Numbered from the stretch's first letter, positions 20,801-29,542 are shown. The stretch is 64,000 nt of DNA from Actinoallomurus oryzae (GCF_039541955.1 NZ_BAABHF010000042.1:1-64000); one strand, 5' to 3'. Notes: generated from the sequence alone by a model not told the origin. A program made the numbers and translations.

Positions 20801-20946
20801 CGTGGGCGACCGGCTCGAACCAGCCGACCGCGATCACCTTCGACCCGGTCCGCACCACGAGCGTGCGGCTGGACCTGACGAGCCGCGCCCCGGGCACGCC
20901 GGACGGCTTCCTGCAGATCGCCGAGCTGCGCTTCCCGGGGGACTGA
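17824..20946 (+). CDS. Secreted glycoside hydrolase family 2 (beta-galactosidase-like) with C-terminal carbohydrate-binding-type domain
   Basis: A 1040-aa protein. Residues 1-30 are a signal peptide (hydrophobic core LLVAVSLVLAALP, cut after AQA). Then come the GH2 sugar-binding domain (NLPHDWSIERD, SGIYRDVHL), the Ig-like domain, the TIM barrel with the acid/base Glu in SIGNEIPD (about E449) and a nucleophile Glu in FFFESESSS (E530 or E532). After the barrel are a DUF4982-like and Ig-like region, and a final discoidin-like domain (about 900-1040). It should release terminal beta-galactose or a related sugar from plant or host glycans outside the cell. Start ATG 17824 follows GAGAGGG. Substrate specificity is not fixed by sequence. 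Confidence 0.88.
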   Translation: MSGNFRAGTAARLLVAVSLVLAALPTRAQAAAPPPRSAAAEHVADTGRSVDFDQDWRFALVNPEGVTDPTGAYAHAADPGYDDSSWRRVNLPHDWSIERDPTPDGGTNSGTGFLQGGLGWYRKTFTLPSSMAGRKISAEFDGVYMDSVIYFNGRQVGAHPYGYTGFDVDLTELAHTDGKTPNVLAVEVRNQLPSSRWYSGSGIYRDVHLTVTAPVHVQRHGVFVTTPDLAKTVKAGYADVHARTDVAGATADTRVVATVRDARGRTVARGSSGVTSGTATADLRVDHPTLWSTAHPYLYTLRTDVVVAGRTVDTTTTRFGVRWSTFSPDGGFSLNGQRMKLQGVDLHHDGGALGAAVTEDALYRQMKIMKSMGVNAFRTSHNPPSPAMVRVCEELGIVMMVEAFDTWHTPKVKYDYGRFFDANSDADITEMVNAAKNSPAVVMWSIGNEIPDSTSVAVGVPIARRLIADVRAVDTTRPIVMGSDKYRSVPAPGSAQDQILRMLDGIGLNYNTAASIDALHARYPDKFFFESESSSETSTRGVYQDPQQLNTGENYTPGKRGTSSYDNNLASWTMSGEYGLKKDRDRGWFAGQFLWSGMDYIGEPTPYNVFPVKASFFGAVDTAGFPKDMYYLFRSQWTTEPMVHLLPMNWTDHRRGEPVQVWAYSNADTVELFLNGRSLGVRRFDHKTTADGRAYLETTEATHDDKTVTSGPYPGSYTSPNGSAGKLHLTWDVPFEPGTLKAVATRNGKVVASDVLKTAGAPHTVRLSPDRRTIAADGRSLSYVTADVVDAHGVTVPSADDSLHFTVTGGSLAGLDNGEEESAENYKAPVRSAFNGKALAIVRSGTKPGPITVTVTAPGLRPASTVIHATGGTPGATAAAPVPVRAAPAPPATVTADASYSGAPDTLPAAMLDGDTASGGWSNYYNKHATALLPAFSLAHPREWVSVTWPKTRTLGGVTPYFTVGAGRALPGSVAVSYLRGGRYVPVRHLSITWATGSNQPTAITFDPVRTTSVRLDLTSRAPGTPDGFLQIAELRFPGD

Positions 20947-20957
20947 CCGGACCCTTC

Positions 20958-21149
20958 TCAACGGGGCGGGGCGGCCCGCCGGCGCGTGTCGCCGCGGGGG
21001 AGGAGCAGCCGGAGCGTCGTCCGCGCGTCCTTGCGGCGCCGCGGCGTGGGGGCGGCGACGGAGGTGATGGCGGTGACGGCGACCGTCAGCGCGTAGAGGA
21101 CGCCGGCGGCGCCGCCCGCCGCGTACACGTGACGGAGCAGTGTGTGCAT
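20958..21149 (-). CDS. Possible small single-span membrane protein
   Basis: A 63-aa product with one hydrophobic helix (AAGGAAGVLYALTVAVTAI) followed by a strongly basic tail (RRRKDARTTLRLLLPRG). The ATG at 21149 is preceded by a good Shine-Dalgarno (GGGAGGT), which is the main support. It is convergent with the GH2 gene, ending 11 bases after its stop. Function unknown; it could be spurious. Confidence 0.4.
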   Translation of the reverse strand: MHTLLRHVYAAGGAAGVLYALTVAVTAITSVAAPTPRRRKDARTTLRLLLPRGDTRRRAAPPR

Positions 21150-21307
21150 CGAGGACCTCCCGGGAACGGGCCGGGGCGGACGCCCCGGCCGGGATCCCAT
21201 GAGTGCCCTGTCCGGGACGTTTCCGGCGATCCGGCGTCAGGTACGCGGGCCCCGACTACCCTGGTCGGGCGGCGGATTTCCGATTTTCCGGGCAAGGCGG
21301 GGAGCCG

Positions 21308-23950
21308 ATGGGTACGGGCGGTGCGGTGGAGCGTTTCTCCGCCGAGCTGAGGTCGCTCCACCATGCGGCGGGCCGCCCGACGCTCGACCGTCTCGTACGC
21401 CACTGCCGCGCCCAGAAGCCGCCCATCACGACCAGCGACGCGACCATCCACGGCTGGCTGACCGGCACGAACATCCCCTCCGAGCGATCCGAGCGCGCCT
21501 TCTCCCACATCGTGGGTTACCTCCGGGAGGAGGTGCGCGAGCGCGGCGGCGATCCCTCGGCGCACTTCCCCGACGGGTGGAAGAACGCCCTCGCGCGGGC
21601 GCGCGTGGAGAAGCGGGCGAACCGCGGCGGCCGGCCCCGCAAGGCGAGGGCGGTCCGTGCCGCCGGCGGCCCGCCGCCACGGCCGGTTCCGATGACGCTG
21701 CCGCCCGACCCGGCGGGCTTCACCGGCCGCGCCGCGGCCCTGGCGGAGCTCGCGGAGCGCCTGGACGGCGCGGACCAGGCGATCACGGTGGTCACCGGAA
21801 TGGGCGGCGTGGGCAAGACCGCGCTGGCCGTGCGCGCCGCGCACCGGGCCGGGCGCTTCTCCGGCGGCACTCTCTTCCTCGACTTAGGGGGCTTCGGCCA
21901 GGGCGGGCCACTGGAGGCCGGCGACGCCGCGGAACGCCTGCTGCGCATGCTCGGTGTGGCGGACCCCGGCGGCACCCCGCCCGAGCCCGTCGGCCGGTGG
22001 CGGACGGCGCTCGCCGCCTCGGCGGACCGGCCCCTGCTGATCGTGCTGGACAACGCCGCGTCCGCCGGCCAGGTCGCGCCGCTGCTCCCGGACCCGCCGC
22101 ACCACGTGATCATCACGTCGCGCACCACGCTGTCCACACTCGCGGCGCACCGGGTCGGCCTGGCGCCGCTCGACGCGGGGGAGTCCGTGCGCCTCCTCGA
22201 CCGGGCGCTGCGGAGCACCCTTCCGGACGACGACCGGGTGACGGCGTGCCCGCGGGACGCGGAGCGGCTCGCCGCGCTGTGCGGGAGGCTGCCGCTCGCG
22301 CTGCGGATCGTCGCGGCACTGCTCCTCGACGACCCGCACCGGCCGCTCGCCGACGAGGTCGCGGCGCTGGGTGCGGCGCGCGACCGGCTCGACCGGCTGC
22401 GGTACGACGACGTCGACGAGCAGGGCCGTCCCCTCGGCGTCCGCGCGGCGTTCGACCTCTCCTACGCGCGCCTCGGCGCCGAGCAGCGGCGGGCCTTCGA
22501 CCTGCTCGGCGCGGTCCCCGGCCCGGACTTCGGATCGGAGGCCGCCGCCGCGGTGCTCGACCGGACGCCGCCGGAGGCCGAACGTCTCCTGGCCGGCCTG
22601 ACCCGTCTCCACCTGGTCCAGGGACGCCCGGGTCGCCGGTGGGACCTGCACGACCTGGTCCGCCTCTACGCGACCGAACACGCCCGCGCCGACGCCGAGG
22701 GATACCGCGACGCGCTGGACCGGCTGCTGGAGCACTACGAGGGCGCCACCACCGACGCCGACCGGCGGTTCACCGCCCCCGGAACGCTCCGTCTCTTCCA
22801 TGTCAACCGGTTCGCCTCCCGGGCTCAGGCGCTGGACTGGCTCGACGCCGAGCACCGCAACGTCGCCGCCGCGGTCACGGCCGCCCACGAGGCGGGGCTG
22901 TGGCGCCGGGCGTACGAACCGGCCCTCCGGCTCGCCCGCTACCTGGAGTTCCGCCGCCACGCCGACGAGTGGATCGCCTGTGCCCGTCTGGCCCTCGACG
23001 CCGCGGAGCACCTGGAGCCCGAGCGCGTTCCGCCGGCCGCGCTGTCGCTCGGCAACGCCTGCCGGGTCGCCGGACGGTACGAGGAGGCGGAGCGGCAACT
23101 GCGGCGGGCCCTCGACCTGGCCCCGGATCGCCCGGCGGAGGGAAACGCCTGGCACAACCTCGGTCTCGTGTACTGGGGCACCGGCGACTACGCGAAGGCC
23201 GTGGAGTGCCACCGGAACGACCTGCGCATCTGCACGGACGCCGGCGACCTGCTCGGCGCCGCCCAGTCGCTCTGCGCGCTGGGCGACGCGCTGCGGATGC
23301 GGGAGGAGTACGAGGAGGCGGCCGCGTCGCTCGTGCGTGCCATCGAGGTGTTCGAGAAGCTTGAGGACGCCGGAGGCCTGATGCGGGCCCGGATCAACCT
23401 CGCGCTCGTCCTGTTGGGCTGGAACCCGGTTTTGTACGGCGCCTGCGGGATCTGGCACCTCTGCCACGCCCTCCGGCTGGCCCGGGAGCGGGACGACCAT
23501 CACGGCGAGGCCGTGGCCCTGCTCGACCTCGGCGCTCTCTACCTCAGCATCTGCCCGGCCTGCTACGGCAGCGCCGTCGTCCGGTGCGCGACGCGGGCCG
23601 TGGCCCTGTTCACGAAGCACGATGAGCCGCTGCGCCGGGCGCACGCGACCAGGGCGCTCGGCCGGGGCCTGCTGGCGGTCGGCGACCTCGCCCGGGCGCG
23701 CCGGGTCCTGGACCGGGCGAGTGACTCGCTGGAGGCGCTCGGCGTCAGTTTGGACGACGACGTCCCGGCCGACGCCGGAACGAGGACGCCGCACATCCCC
23801 GGCTGCTTCGGCCGGCAGGACAAGAAACGGTTCCGCTGGCTCGCCCGGCTGCCCGACGACGTCATCCGGGGCGACTTCCGGTACCTGGACGAGTTCACCT
23901 GGATCGGCTTCCGCTACCTCACGCCGGCGGGCAAGGAGTCCTCACCGTAG
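21308..23950 (+). CDS. NB-ARC/TPR STAND regulatory ATPase
   Basis: An 880-aa protein. The N-terminal ~80 residues are a helical, XRE-like domain (LVRHCRAQKPPITTSDAT, then a WLTGTNIPS turn), usual in actinomycete STAND proteins. An NB-ARC ATPase follows: P-loop GMGGVGKT at residues 164-171, Walker B LLIVLDNAAS, and GLPLAL-type GRLPLALRIVA. The C-terminal half has TPR-like repeats (for example RRALDLAPDRPAEGNAWHNL). No enzymatic effector or LuxR domain is seen. It probably acts as a ligand-controlled switch, through protein binding or DNA binding by its N terminus. Start ATG 21308 is supported by GGGGAG; the frame is open upstream to 21203. Confidence 0.85.
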   Translation: MGTGGAVERFSAELRSLHHAAGRPTLDRLVRHCRAQKPPITTSDATIHGWLTGTNIPSERSERAFSHIVGYLREEVRERGGDPSAHFPDGWKNALARARVEKRANRGGRPRKARAVRAAGGPPPRPVPMTLPPDPAGFTGRAAALAELAERLDGADQAITVVTGMGGVGKTALAVRAAHRAGRFSGGTLFLDLGGFGQGGPLEAGDAAERLLRMLGVADPGGTPPEPVGRWRTALAASADRPLLIVLDNAASAGQVAPLLPDPPHHVIITSRTTLSTLAAHRVGLAPLDAGESVRLLDRALRSTLPDDDRVTACPRDAERLAALCGRLPLALRIVAALLLDDPHRPLADEVAALGAARDRLDRLRYDDVDEQGRPLGVRAAFDLSYARLGAEQRRAFDLLGAVPGPDFGSEAAAAVLDRTPPEAERLLAGLTRLHLVQGRPGRRWDLHDLVRLYATEHARADAEGYRDALDRLLEHYEGATTDADRRFTAPGTLRLFHVNRFASRAQALDWLDAEHRNVAAAVTAAHEAGLWRRAYEPALRLARYLEFRRHADEWIACARLALDAAEHLEPERVPPAALSLGNACRVAGRYEEAERQLRRALDLAPDRPAEGNAWHNLGLVYWGTGDYAKAVECHRNDLRICTDAGDLLGAAQSLCALGDALRMREEYEEAAASLVRAIEVFEKLEDAGGLMRARINLALVLLGWNPVLYGACGIWHLCHALRLARERDDHHGEAVALLDLGALYLSICPACYGSAVVRCATRAVALFTKHDEPLRRAHATRALGRGLLAVGDLARARRVLDRASDSLEALGVSLDDDVPADAGTRTPHIPGCFGRQDKKRFRWLARLPDDVIRGDFRYLDEFTWIGFRYLTPAGKESSP

Positions 23951-24159
23951 AGCAGGCCGTTACGGACACCCGCCCCGGTAACGGAAGAGTGCTGGTGACA
24001 CCGGGCGTTCGCGGCGGCGGACCAGCAGGCCCAGGTGACCCGGCCGGTGCCGCTGCTGGAGCTGCGGACCTCGGGGAACGCCGGCTGGTTCTGCGCCGGT
24101 CCAGCGGTTCGGTGGTCGCCGTGCGCCGTTCCGTCTGGGTTCCGTGGGCCTCCGCTAGG

Positions 24160-25074
24160 TCAGGTGTTCTGTCGCTCGCCCCGTGCCATGAGGCGCAACT
24201 CGGCGGCGGTCAGGCCGAACTCCTTCTTCAGCGCCCGGCTGAGGTGCCCGTGGTCGCGGATCCCCCAGTGAGCGGCGATCACCGCGGTGGTCCGGGTGGT
24301 GAGCGCGGGGTCCAGGAGGTCCCGGCGGATACGGATGAGGCGTTCGCGCCTGACCCAGGCGGCGAAGGTGAGGCCGCGCCGCCGGAACAGCTGGTGGAGG
24401 TAGCGCGGGGAGATGCCGTGGTGACGCGCGGCGGAGTCCACCGACAGGGTGGGGTCACCGAGGTTCGCGAGGGTGTGGGTGAGGATCCGGTCGGTCAGGT
24501 CGTCGCCGACGTCCGCCGATTCCGGTGCCGGCTCCGCGAAGGCCGCGACGACCAGGGAGACCAGGGCGTCCGCCAGGTGAACGTCCGGCATGTCGGTGAG
24601 CCCGTTGATGCGATCACCCAGGCTCGACAGGAAGGCGGCGAGGACCGCCCACGCGCCACGGTCGCACCGCTGCGGGGTGGCGACGGAGCGGCCGACGAGG
24701 TCGGCGTTGGCGCCGAGCATGCCGTGCGGCAGTTCGACCACCACGACGTCGCAGGCGCCGGCCACCGAGAGCTCGTACGGCCTGCCGGTGTCGAGGGCGA
24801 CGAGGTCGCCGGCCCTCGCCGGGAAGCGGCGGTCGTCCTGCGCCACCTGCGCGGTGCCGCTCCGGTGCAGCACCACCGCGAACCGGTCGCGCTCGGCGGA
24901 GATGACGCGGTGTACCGCACGCGAGGTCCGCGGGAAAACGCCGCGAACCCGGGCCACGGTCATCGAGCCGACACGAGCGAAATCCACCTGGGTCCGGAAT
25001 GGCGCGGCGCAGATCGGGGAGTTGACTGTTGTGGAAGGGGCCACGGTGGTTTCCATGACAGTGGACACGGTCAT
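24160..25074 (-). CDS. AraC-family transcriptional regulator
   Basis: A 304-aa regulator. The N-terminal half is a cupin-like AraC-binding domain (GDLVALDTGRPYELSVAG); the C-terminal ~100 residues are a paired AraC helix-turn-helix (LSVDSAARHHGISPRYLHQL, then HWGIRDHGHLSRALKKEFG). It starts at ATG 25074; an ATG or GTG slightly downstream cannot be excluded. It stands between the STAND gene and a dead reductase gene, with its own 5' region pointing at that pseudogene, so its original target may have been lost or lies elsewhere. A small ligand, typically aromatic or sugar-like, is expected. Confidence 0.88.
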   Translation of the reverse strand: MTVSTVMETTVAPSTTVNSPICAAPFRTQVDFARVGSMTVARVRGVFPRTSRAVHRVISAERDRFAVVLHRSGTAQVAQDDRRFPARAGDLVALDTGRPYELSVAGACDVVVVELPHGMLGANADLVGRSVATPQRCDRGAWAVLAAFLSSLGDRINGLTDMPDVHLADALVSLVVAAFAEPAPESADVGDDLTDRILTHTLANLGDPTLSVDSAARHHGISPRYLHQLFRRRGLTFAAWVRRERLIRIRRDLLDPALTTRTTAVIAAHWGIRDHGHLSRALKKEFGLTAAELRLMARGERQNT

Positions 25075-25153
25075 CAGTAGAACCGTTGCCGTGAAGAAAT
25101 GTCAACCTGAATGAAACCGAGAAGGCCCTCATCCACGCCAGTCGAACGCGGGC

Positions 25154-25445
25154 TCAGCCGCCAAGAGGCTGGTACGACAGCAGCACGACCCCGGAGCTGA
25201 ACGTCGGGCGCCGATCAGGCGCATCCGGACCGGTGACCTGCCGTTCTCGATCGGGCGCAGCCCCTCGCCCCAGACCACCGGGTGCAGCCAGAACCTGACC
25301 TCGTCGACCAGCCCATGGCGCGCCAGGCCGTGGGCCGGCTCGCCGAAGCCGTACGAGAGAAGGTTGCCCGGCAGCTCCCGCTTGAGTTCGGCGACGCGCT
25401 CCGGAACGTCACCCTCGAGGAGGCGCGCGTTCCAGATCGGTGAGG
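25154..25445 (-). pseudogene. Remnant of a dihydrofolate-reductase-like (RibD C-terminal domain) protein
   Basis: The minus strand encodes NARLLEGDVPERVAELK, then VDEVRFWLHPVVWGEGLRP, the hallmark of the actinomycete DHFR-like/RibD_C family. At about 25207-25212 the frame changes and the ending TFSSGVVLLSYQPLGG plus stop is read in another frame. The N-terminal two thirds of the usual ~190-aa protein is missing. It is therefore a truncated, frameshifted pseudogene beside an intact AraC regulator. Confidence 0.75.
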
Positions 25446-25658
25446 AGCCCGGCCCTGAGCCACGCGGTCGCGCGTCGGGAGCGGGGGATGAGCCGTCCCC
25501 TCTCGACCGCCTTCGGCTGCCGGGCGATCGCCGACCACGAGACCTCGTGCGGCGCGGCGAGTTCCCCGACTGTAGCGCGCCGACTTCGCTCTGACACGCG
25601 CGTTCCGTACGGGGCAGACTGGCCATGTGGGTTCTCCGGCGAGAGGGAGCGTGGAGAG

Positions 25659-26651
25659 ATGGCCGACGACCAGCCCCTGCGTCCCGGGCGGTGGCCGCTG
25701 CGTACCGTGCCCCGAGGGCGGTGGTCGGCGCAGACCCCGACCGCCGATGACGCCGACCCGGCGCTCATCGCGGCGGCGCTGAAGCGCGCCCAGGCGCGAC
25801 CGTCGGGCAACTGGTTCGTGGTGGCGTCGAGTCGTGTCGTACGTGCCGACCGTCCGCTCGGCACGAAGGTCGCCGGCCGGGAGGTCGTCCTGTGGCGTGA
25901 CCGTACGGGACGGCCGGTGGCCGGTCCGGGCGCGTGTCCGCATCTCGGCGCGCCGCTCGCCGACGGGCGCGTCATCGACGGCTGTCTGACGTGCCGGTGG
26001 CACGGCCTGCGCCTTCCCGCCGAGGGCACCGACGAGTGGCGCACCCTGCCCGCGTACGACGACGGGGTGCTCGTGTGGGTGCGCCACGACCGGGCCGGTG
26101 GCGAGGCTCCGCTCGACGCGCCGGTGCCCGCCGCCCGGCCGCGTCCGGACGGCGGCGTGGGCGCGGTCGCCCGCATGGTCGGCGTCTGTGAACCGGGCGA
26201 CGTGGTCGCGAACCGGCTCGACCCCTGGCACGGCGCGTGGTTCCACCCGTACTCCTTCACCCGGCTGCGGGTCGAGTCCACGCCGGACGAGGCGGACGAC
26301 CGCTTCCTGGTGCGGGTGACGTTCCGGGTCGGGCCGTGGCTGGGAGTGCCGGTGCTCGCGGAGTTCGGCTGCCCGGACCCCCGTACGGTGCTGATGCGCA
26401 TCGTCGAGGGCGAGGGTGAGGGCAGCGTGGTCGAGACCCACGCGACGCCGCTGGGGCCGGGCCGCGACGGCCGTCCGCGTACGGCGGTGGTCGAGGCGGT
26501 GGTCGCCACGTCCGGCCGTCCGGGCTTCGCCGCCGCCCGTGCCCTGGCCCCGCTGATCCGCCCGGCCATGCGCCGGGCCGCCGCCCGCCTCTGGCGCGAC
26601 GACCTGGCCTACGCCGAACGCCGCTACGCCCTGCGCTCACGAACGCTGTGA
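25659..26651 (+). CDS. Rieske [2Fe-2S] protein of the carotenoid cluster (DUF5914-like)
   Basis: A 330-aa protein with an N-terminal Rieske centre: C93-P-H95 in ACPHLGAPL and C112-R-W-H115 in CLTCRWHG, the CxH/CxxH pattern for a [2Fe-2S] cluster. The C-terminal part (LDPWHGAWFHPYSFTRL onwards) resembles an oxygenase-like START/DUF5914 domain. It should be a cytosolic redox enzyme modifying the end groups of carotenoids, perhaps hydroxylation or ketolation (inference from the neighbourhood). Start ATG 25659 follows AGGGAG; upstream frame from 25440 is not conserved-looking. Its 3' end overlaps the convergent crtU gene by 15 bases. Confidence 0.78.
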   Translation: MADDQPLRPGRWPLRTVPRGRWSAQTPTADDADPALIAAALKRAQARPSGNWFVVASSRVVRADRPLGTKVAGREVVLWRDRTGRPVAGPGACPHLGAPLADGRVIDGCLTCRWHGLRLPAEGTDEWRTLPAYDDGVLVWVRHDRAGGEAPLDAPVPAARPRPDGGVGAVARMVGVCEPGDVVANRLDPWHGAWFHPYSFTRLRVESTPDEADDRFLVRVTFRVGPWLGVPVLAEFGCPDPRTVLMRIVEGEGEGSVVETHATPLGPGRDGRPRTAVVEAVVATSGRPGFAAARALAPLIRPAMRRAAARLWRDDLAYAERRYALRSRTL

Positions 26652-28160
26652 GCCCAGCGTGGGCAGCCGTCCGCGCAGCGGCACGGTCGTCAACGGATGA
26701 CCGGCCACACCCCAGCCGGACAGCAGCAGGTTGGCGGCCTGCCAGCCGGTCGTGGCGGCGCGCTCCATCAGGGCCACGGGCAGGTCGACGCGGATGCCGT
26801 CGCCGGCCAGCACGAGGCCGGGGACCGGTCCGGCCACCGTGGGCCGGTCCGCGAAGGTGCCGGGCGCGAACAGCGGGCAGTCGGCACGCCATTCGCTGAA
26901 CTCGCCGAGGATCCGGGCGGCCGCCGTCTCCGGATAGACCGCGTGCAGACGGTCGAGCAGCCCCGCCGCGGCCTCCTCACGCGAGCCCGTGACCGCGTAC
27001 GCGTGGAGTTCGACCACGGACCCGCCAGCGGTGGCGGCCCACGTCGCGGCCTCGCGGTCATAGCGTTCGAGCACGCTGACGTTGTCGAGCGGCGGCAGCC
27101 CGCCGGTCGCCAGGAACGCGGGGCGGTCGGCGGCGACGGGCCGGTCCAGCCAGAGGCGGCGGACGAGGAACGGCGGCGCCGTCCGCTGGGCGGCGATCCG
27201 CCGCCGCCAGGCCGGGGTGCCGAGTCCGGGTGAGGCGGCGACGAGGTCGCGCAGCCCCGGGACGTCGAGGGCGAGGACCACGGCGTCGGCGTCCACGGTG
27301 CCGTCCGCGACGTCCACCGCGAACCCGGACCCGCCGGGCCGTACGGCGCTGACGGGCGTGCCCGTGTGCACGCGCCCGCCGAGCGAGGCGAGGTGGTCGC
27401 CGAGCGGCGCCCAGAGCCGGGGCGGCGGCACGCCGGGCACGTCGAACAGCAGGCCCTCGGCCGAGCCGAGGAAGTACAGGTGGAACATGACCGCGAGCTC
27501 GGCCGCGGACAGCCGGCCGGGCGGAGCGAAGAAGCTGCGGGAGAACACCTCGAAGGCCAGGTGACGCGCTGCCGGCGGGAAGCGCAGCCGGGCGAGGAAG
27601 GTCTCGGCGTCCAGGTGGTCCAGCCGTTGGTACGTGCCGGGAACGCTGACGCCGATCAGCGGCAGCGCGGCGCGGGCGTTCAGGCGCAGCAGGTCGCGCG
27701 GCCGGAAGGTCGGGCTGCGGAGCGCGAAGAACAGGGCGTTCCACGGCGGGGTGCGGGGCAGGCCGCGGAAGGTGTCGGTGCGGCCCTCCTCGTCGACGAG
27801 CGGGTAGTCCGGCACGGCGGTGAGCCGCTTGAGGTCCGGGTCGGTGCGGCGCAGCAGCGTGCGCAGGTTGTAGTACTGCCGGAAGTAGGCGTGGAAACCG
27901 CGGCCCATGCCGACGCGCGTGCCGTCCGGCAGCGCGGCGTCCCAGCCGCCCGCGCGGCCCCCGAGATGGCCCTCCCGCTCGTACAGGTCGACGGCGACGC
28001 CGCGTTCGGCCAGGGCGACGCCGGCCGTGAGCCCGGCGATGCCCCCGCCGACGACCACGGCCCGCGGACGCCGGGACAGCCGGTCGGCGCTCGGCGCCCC
28101 GGGCGGCGGCGGATGGTGCACCCGGCGGCGGTCGGCGCCCGGCGCGCGCCCGGCCGTCAT
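26637..28160 (-). CDS. crtU: CrtU-like carotene desaturase/methyltransferase
   Basis: A 507-aa FAD protein. The dinucleotide fold is AVVVGGGIAGLTAGVALAE near residue 35, then the family marks GRGFHAYFRQYYNLRTLLRR and RLWAPLGDHLASLGGRVHTG, ending in a C-terminal FAD block (PGLVLAGDGIRVDLPVALME). CrtU converts the ionone rings of beta-carotene into aromatic rings (isorenieratene). The presence of this enzyme together with a CrtYc/CrtYd cyclase predicts an aromatic carotenoid. ATG 28160 overlaps the stop of the methyltransferase gene as ATGA. Alternative: a general amine-oxidase-like carotenoid oxidoreductase. Confidence 0.78.
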   Translation of the reverse strand: MTAGRAPGADRRRVHHPPPPGAPSADRLSRRPRAVVVGGGIAGLTAGVALAERGVAVDLYEREGHLGGRAGGWDAALPDGTRVGMGRGFHAYFRQYYNLRTLLRRTDPDLKRLTAVPDYPLVDEEGRTDTFRGLPRTPPWNALFFALRSPTFRPRDLLRLNARAALPLIGVSVPGTYQRLDHLDAETFLARLRFPPAARHLAFEVFSRSFFAPPGRLSAAELAVMFHLYFLGSAEGLLFDVPGVPPPRLWAPLGDHLASLGGRVHTGTPVSAVRPGGSGFAVDVADGTVDADAVVLALDVPGLRDLVAASPGLGTPAWRRRIAAQRTAPPFLVRRLWLDRPVAADRPAFLATGGLPPLDNVSVLERYDREAATWAATAGGSVVELHAYAVTGSREEAAAGLLDRLHAVYPETAAARILGEFSEWRADCPLFAPGTFADRPTVAGPVPGLVLAGDGIRVDLPVALMERAATTGWQAANLLLSGWGVAGHPLTTVPLRGRLPTLGSQRS

Positions 28161-28873
28161 GACGCCCCGTCCGGTCGCCGGCCGCCGAACGCGTGCACGA
28201 TGCCGCGCTGCCAGCCGGTCATGGTGGCGACGCGCACGTCGGTGAAGCCGGCGCGGCGCAGGCGCCCGGCGAACTCCGGTGGCCGGTCGAACTCCAGCGC
28301 GCTCCGCCACAGGTAGCGGTACAGGCCCGCGTCGCCGGTGGTCAGCCGGCCCGCCGGGATGATCACGCCCCAGCACACGGCGTGCCAGACCAGCCGGGTG
28401 AGCGGATGGTCGCGTACGGAGTAGTCGTGCACGATGAGGCGGCCGCCGGGGCGCAGCAGGGACCACAGCGAGGCGAGCACGGCGTCCGGGTCGGGCAGGT
28501 TCCGGATGAGGTAGGCGGCGAAGACGCCGTCGAACGGCCCGCTGATCCCGGCGCCGGCGAGCTCCTCGGCGCGGGCGTGCACGAACTCCACGCCGTCCGG
28601 CCACGGCTTGGCGCGCGCACGGGCGAGCATGCCGGCCGAGGCGTCGACGCCGACGACGCGGGCGTTCGGGGCGGCGGCCAGAAGCGCCGCGGTGGAGGCG
28701 CCGGTGCCGCATCCCACGTCCAGCAGGCGGACCGGACGGTCGCCGAAACCGAACGCGCGGGCGGACCGCCGCAGGTGCGCGTGGTAGCCGGGGTTGGCGC
28801 CGACGAGCCGGTCGTACGCCGCCGCGCCGCGGTCGAACGCCTCGGGCACCCGCCGCCGTACGAGGGGGGTCAT
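28157..28873 (-). CDS. Class I SAM-dependent methyltransferase of the carotenoid operon (CrtT-like)
   Basis: A 238-aa methyltransferase with motif I LLDVGCGTGASTAAL, motif II-type acidic VGVDASAGMLARA and the FDGVFAAYLIRNLPDPD region. Its place in the crt operon matches crtT of streptomycete carotenoid clusters. It probably methylates a carotenoid or a carboxylated derivative, but the acceptor is unknown. ATG 28873 is preceded by GGAG and overlaps the crtYd stop as ATGA; its own stop overlaps the crtU start, so the three genes are translationally coupled. Confidence 0.78.
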   Translation of the reverse strand: MTPLVRRRVPEAFDRGAAAYDRLVGANPGYHAHLRRSARAFGFGDRPVRLLDVGCGTGASTAALLAAAPNARVVGVDASAGMLARARAKPWPDGVEFVHARAEELAGAGISGPFDGVFAAYLIRNLPDPDAVLASLWSLLRPGGRLIVHDYSVRDHPLTRLVWHAVCWGVIIPAGRLTTGDAGLYRYLWRSALEFDRPPEFAGRLRRAGFTDVRVATMTGWQRGIVHAFGGRRPDGAS

Positions 28874-29181
28874 CGGGGGCTCCGGGCGTGTTCCCACAGG
28901 AGCAGGGTGGCGGTGATGAGGGAGAAGCCGAAGAGGAAGTCCTCCACCGGGATGTCGAACGGGATCCGCAGCCCGGAGAGCTGGTGGGGGTCGTAGCTGA
29001 CGACCGGCGCGGACAGCTTGGTCAGCCGGCCGTCGACCACCGTCTGGAACGCGAACACGATCACCATCGTGATCCAGTACGCGCCGCTGCGGAACAGCCC
29101 GGTGCGCAGCCGCCCGAGCTCCAGCGCGACGACGGCCACGACCGAGACGACGGCCGGGACGGTGTACCCGAGTCCGCTCAC
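28870..29181 (-). CDS. crtYd: Lycopene cyclase subunit CrtYd
   Basis: A 103-aa membrane protein with three hydrophobic segments and the lycopene-cyclase-domain motif IPVEDFLFGF, in which Glu/Asp form the catalytic acidic pair. It works as a heterodimer with CrtYc to close beta-ionone rings on lycopene in the membrane. It starts at GTG 29181, overlapping the crtYc stop by 4 bases (GTGA), which secures stoichiometric synthesis. Confidence 0.85.
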   Translation of the reverse strand: MSGLGYTVPAVVSVVAVVALELGRLRTGLFRSGAYWITMVIVFAFQTVVDGRLTKLSAPVVSYDPHQLSGLRIPFDIPVEDFLFGFSLITATLLLWEHARSPR

Positions 29182-29522
29182 CTGACGTCCTCCTTCTCAC
29201 GTGCCGGGCTGCGCCGCCGGGGGGCGAGGCGGCGGACGGTCTCCAGCGTCAGCACCCCGCAGACCGGGATGACGAGGAAGAACAGCACCTCCTCCAGCGG
29301 CAGCGACAGCGGCAGGGTGATGCCGGTGACGTACCGCGGGTTGTACCACCAGACGCCGGCCGCGATCGCGATCACGTCCCACACGACGAAGACCGCGGCG
29401 ACGGGGAGCACGGCGCGGGCGAGCCGCCGGGGTCGCCGGTAGACCCGGCTGCCCGACAGCTCCAGCGGCAGGGTGACCGCCACACACCCCGCGAGCAGTG
29501 CCAGGTACTGCAGATGGTCCAT
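29178..29522 (-). CDS. crtYc: Lycopene cyclase subunit CrtYc
   Basis: A 114-aa membrane protein, partner of CrtYd. It has the paired motif SLPLEEVLFFLVIP with two acidic residues and three membrane spans (LQYLALLAGCVAVTLPL, AVLPVAAVFVVWDVIAIA, EVLFFLVIPVCGVL). Start ATG 29522 follows GGAAAGGATCGAC and begins MDHLQYL, as typical in this family. It lies 20 bases after the crtB stop and is coupled to crtYd. Confidence 0.85.
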   Translation of the reverse strand: MDHLQYLALLAGCVAVTLPLELSGSRVYRRPRRLARAVLPVAAVFVVWDVIAIAAGVWWYNPRYVTGITLPLSLPLEEVLFFLVIPVCGVLTLETVRRLAPRRRSPAREKEDVR

Positions 29523-29542
29523 GTCGATCCTTTCCGCCGCTT

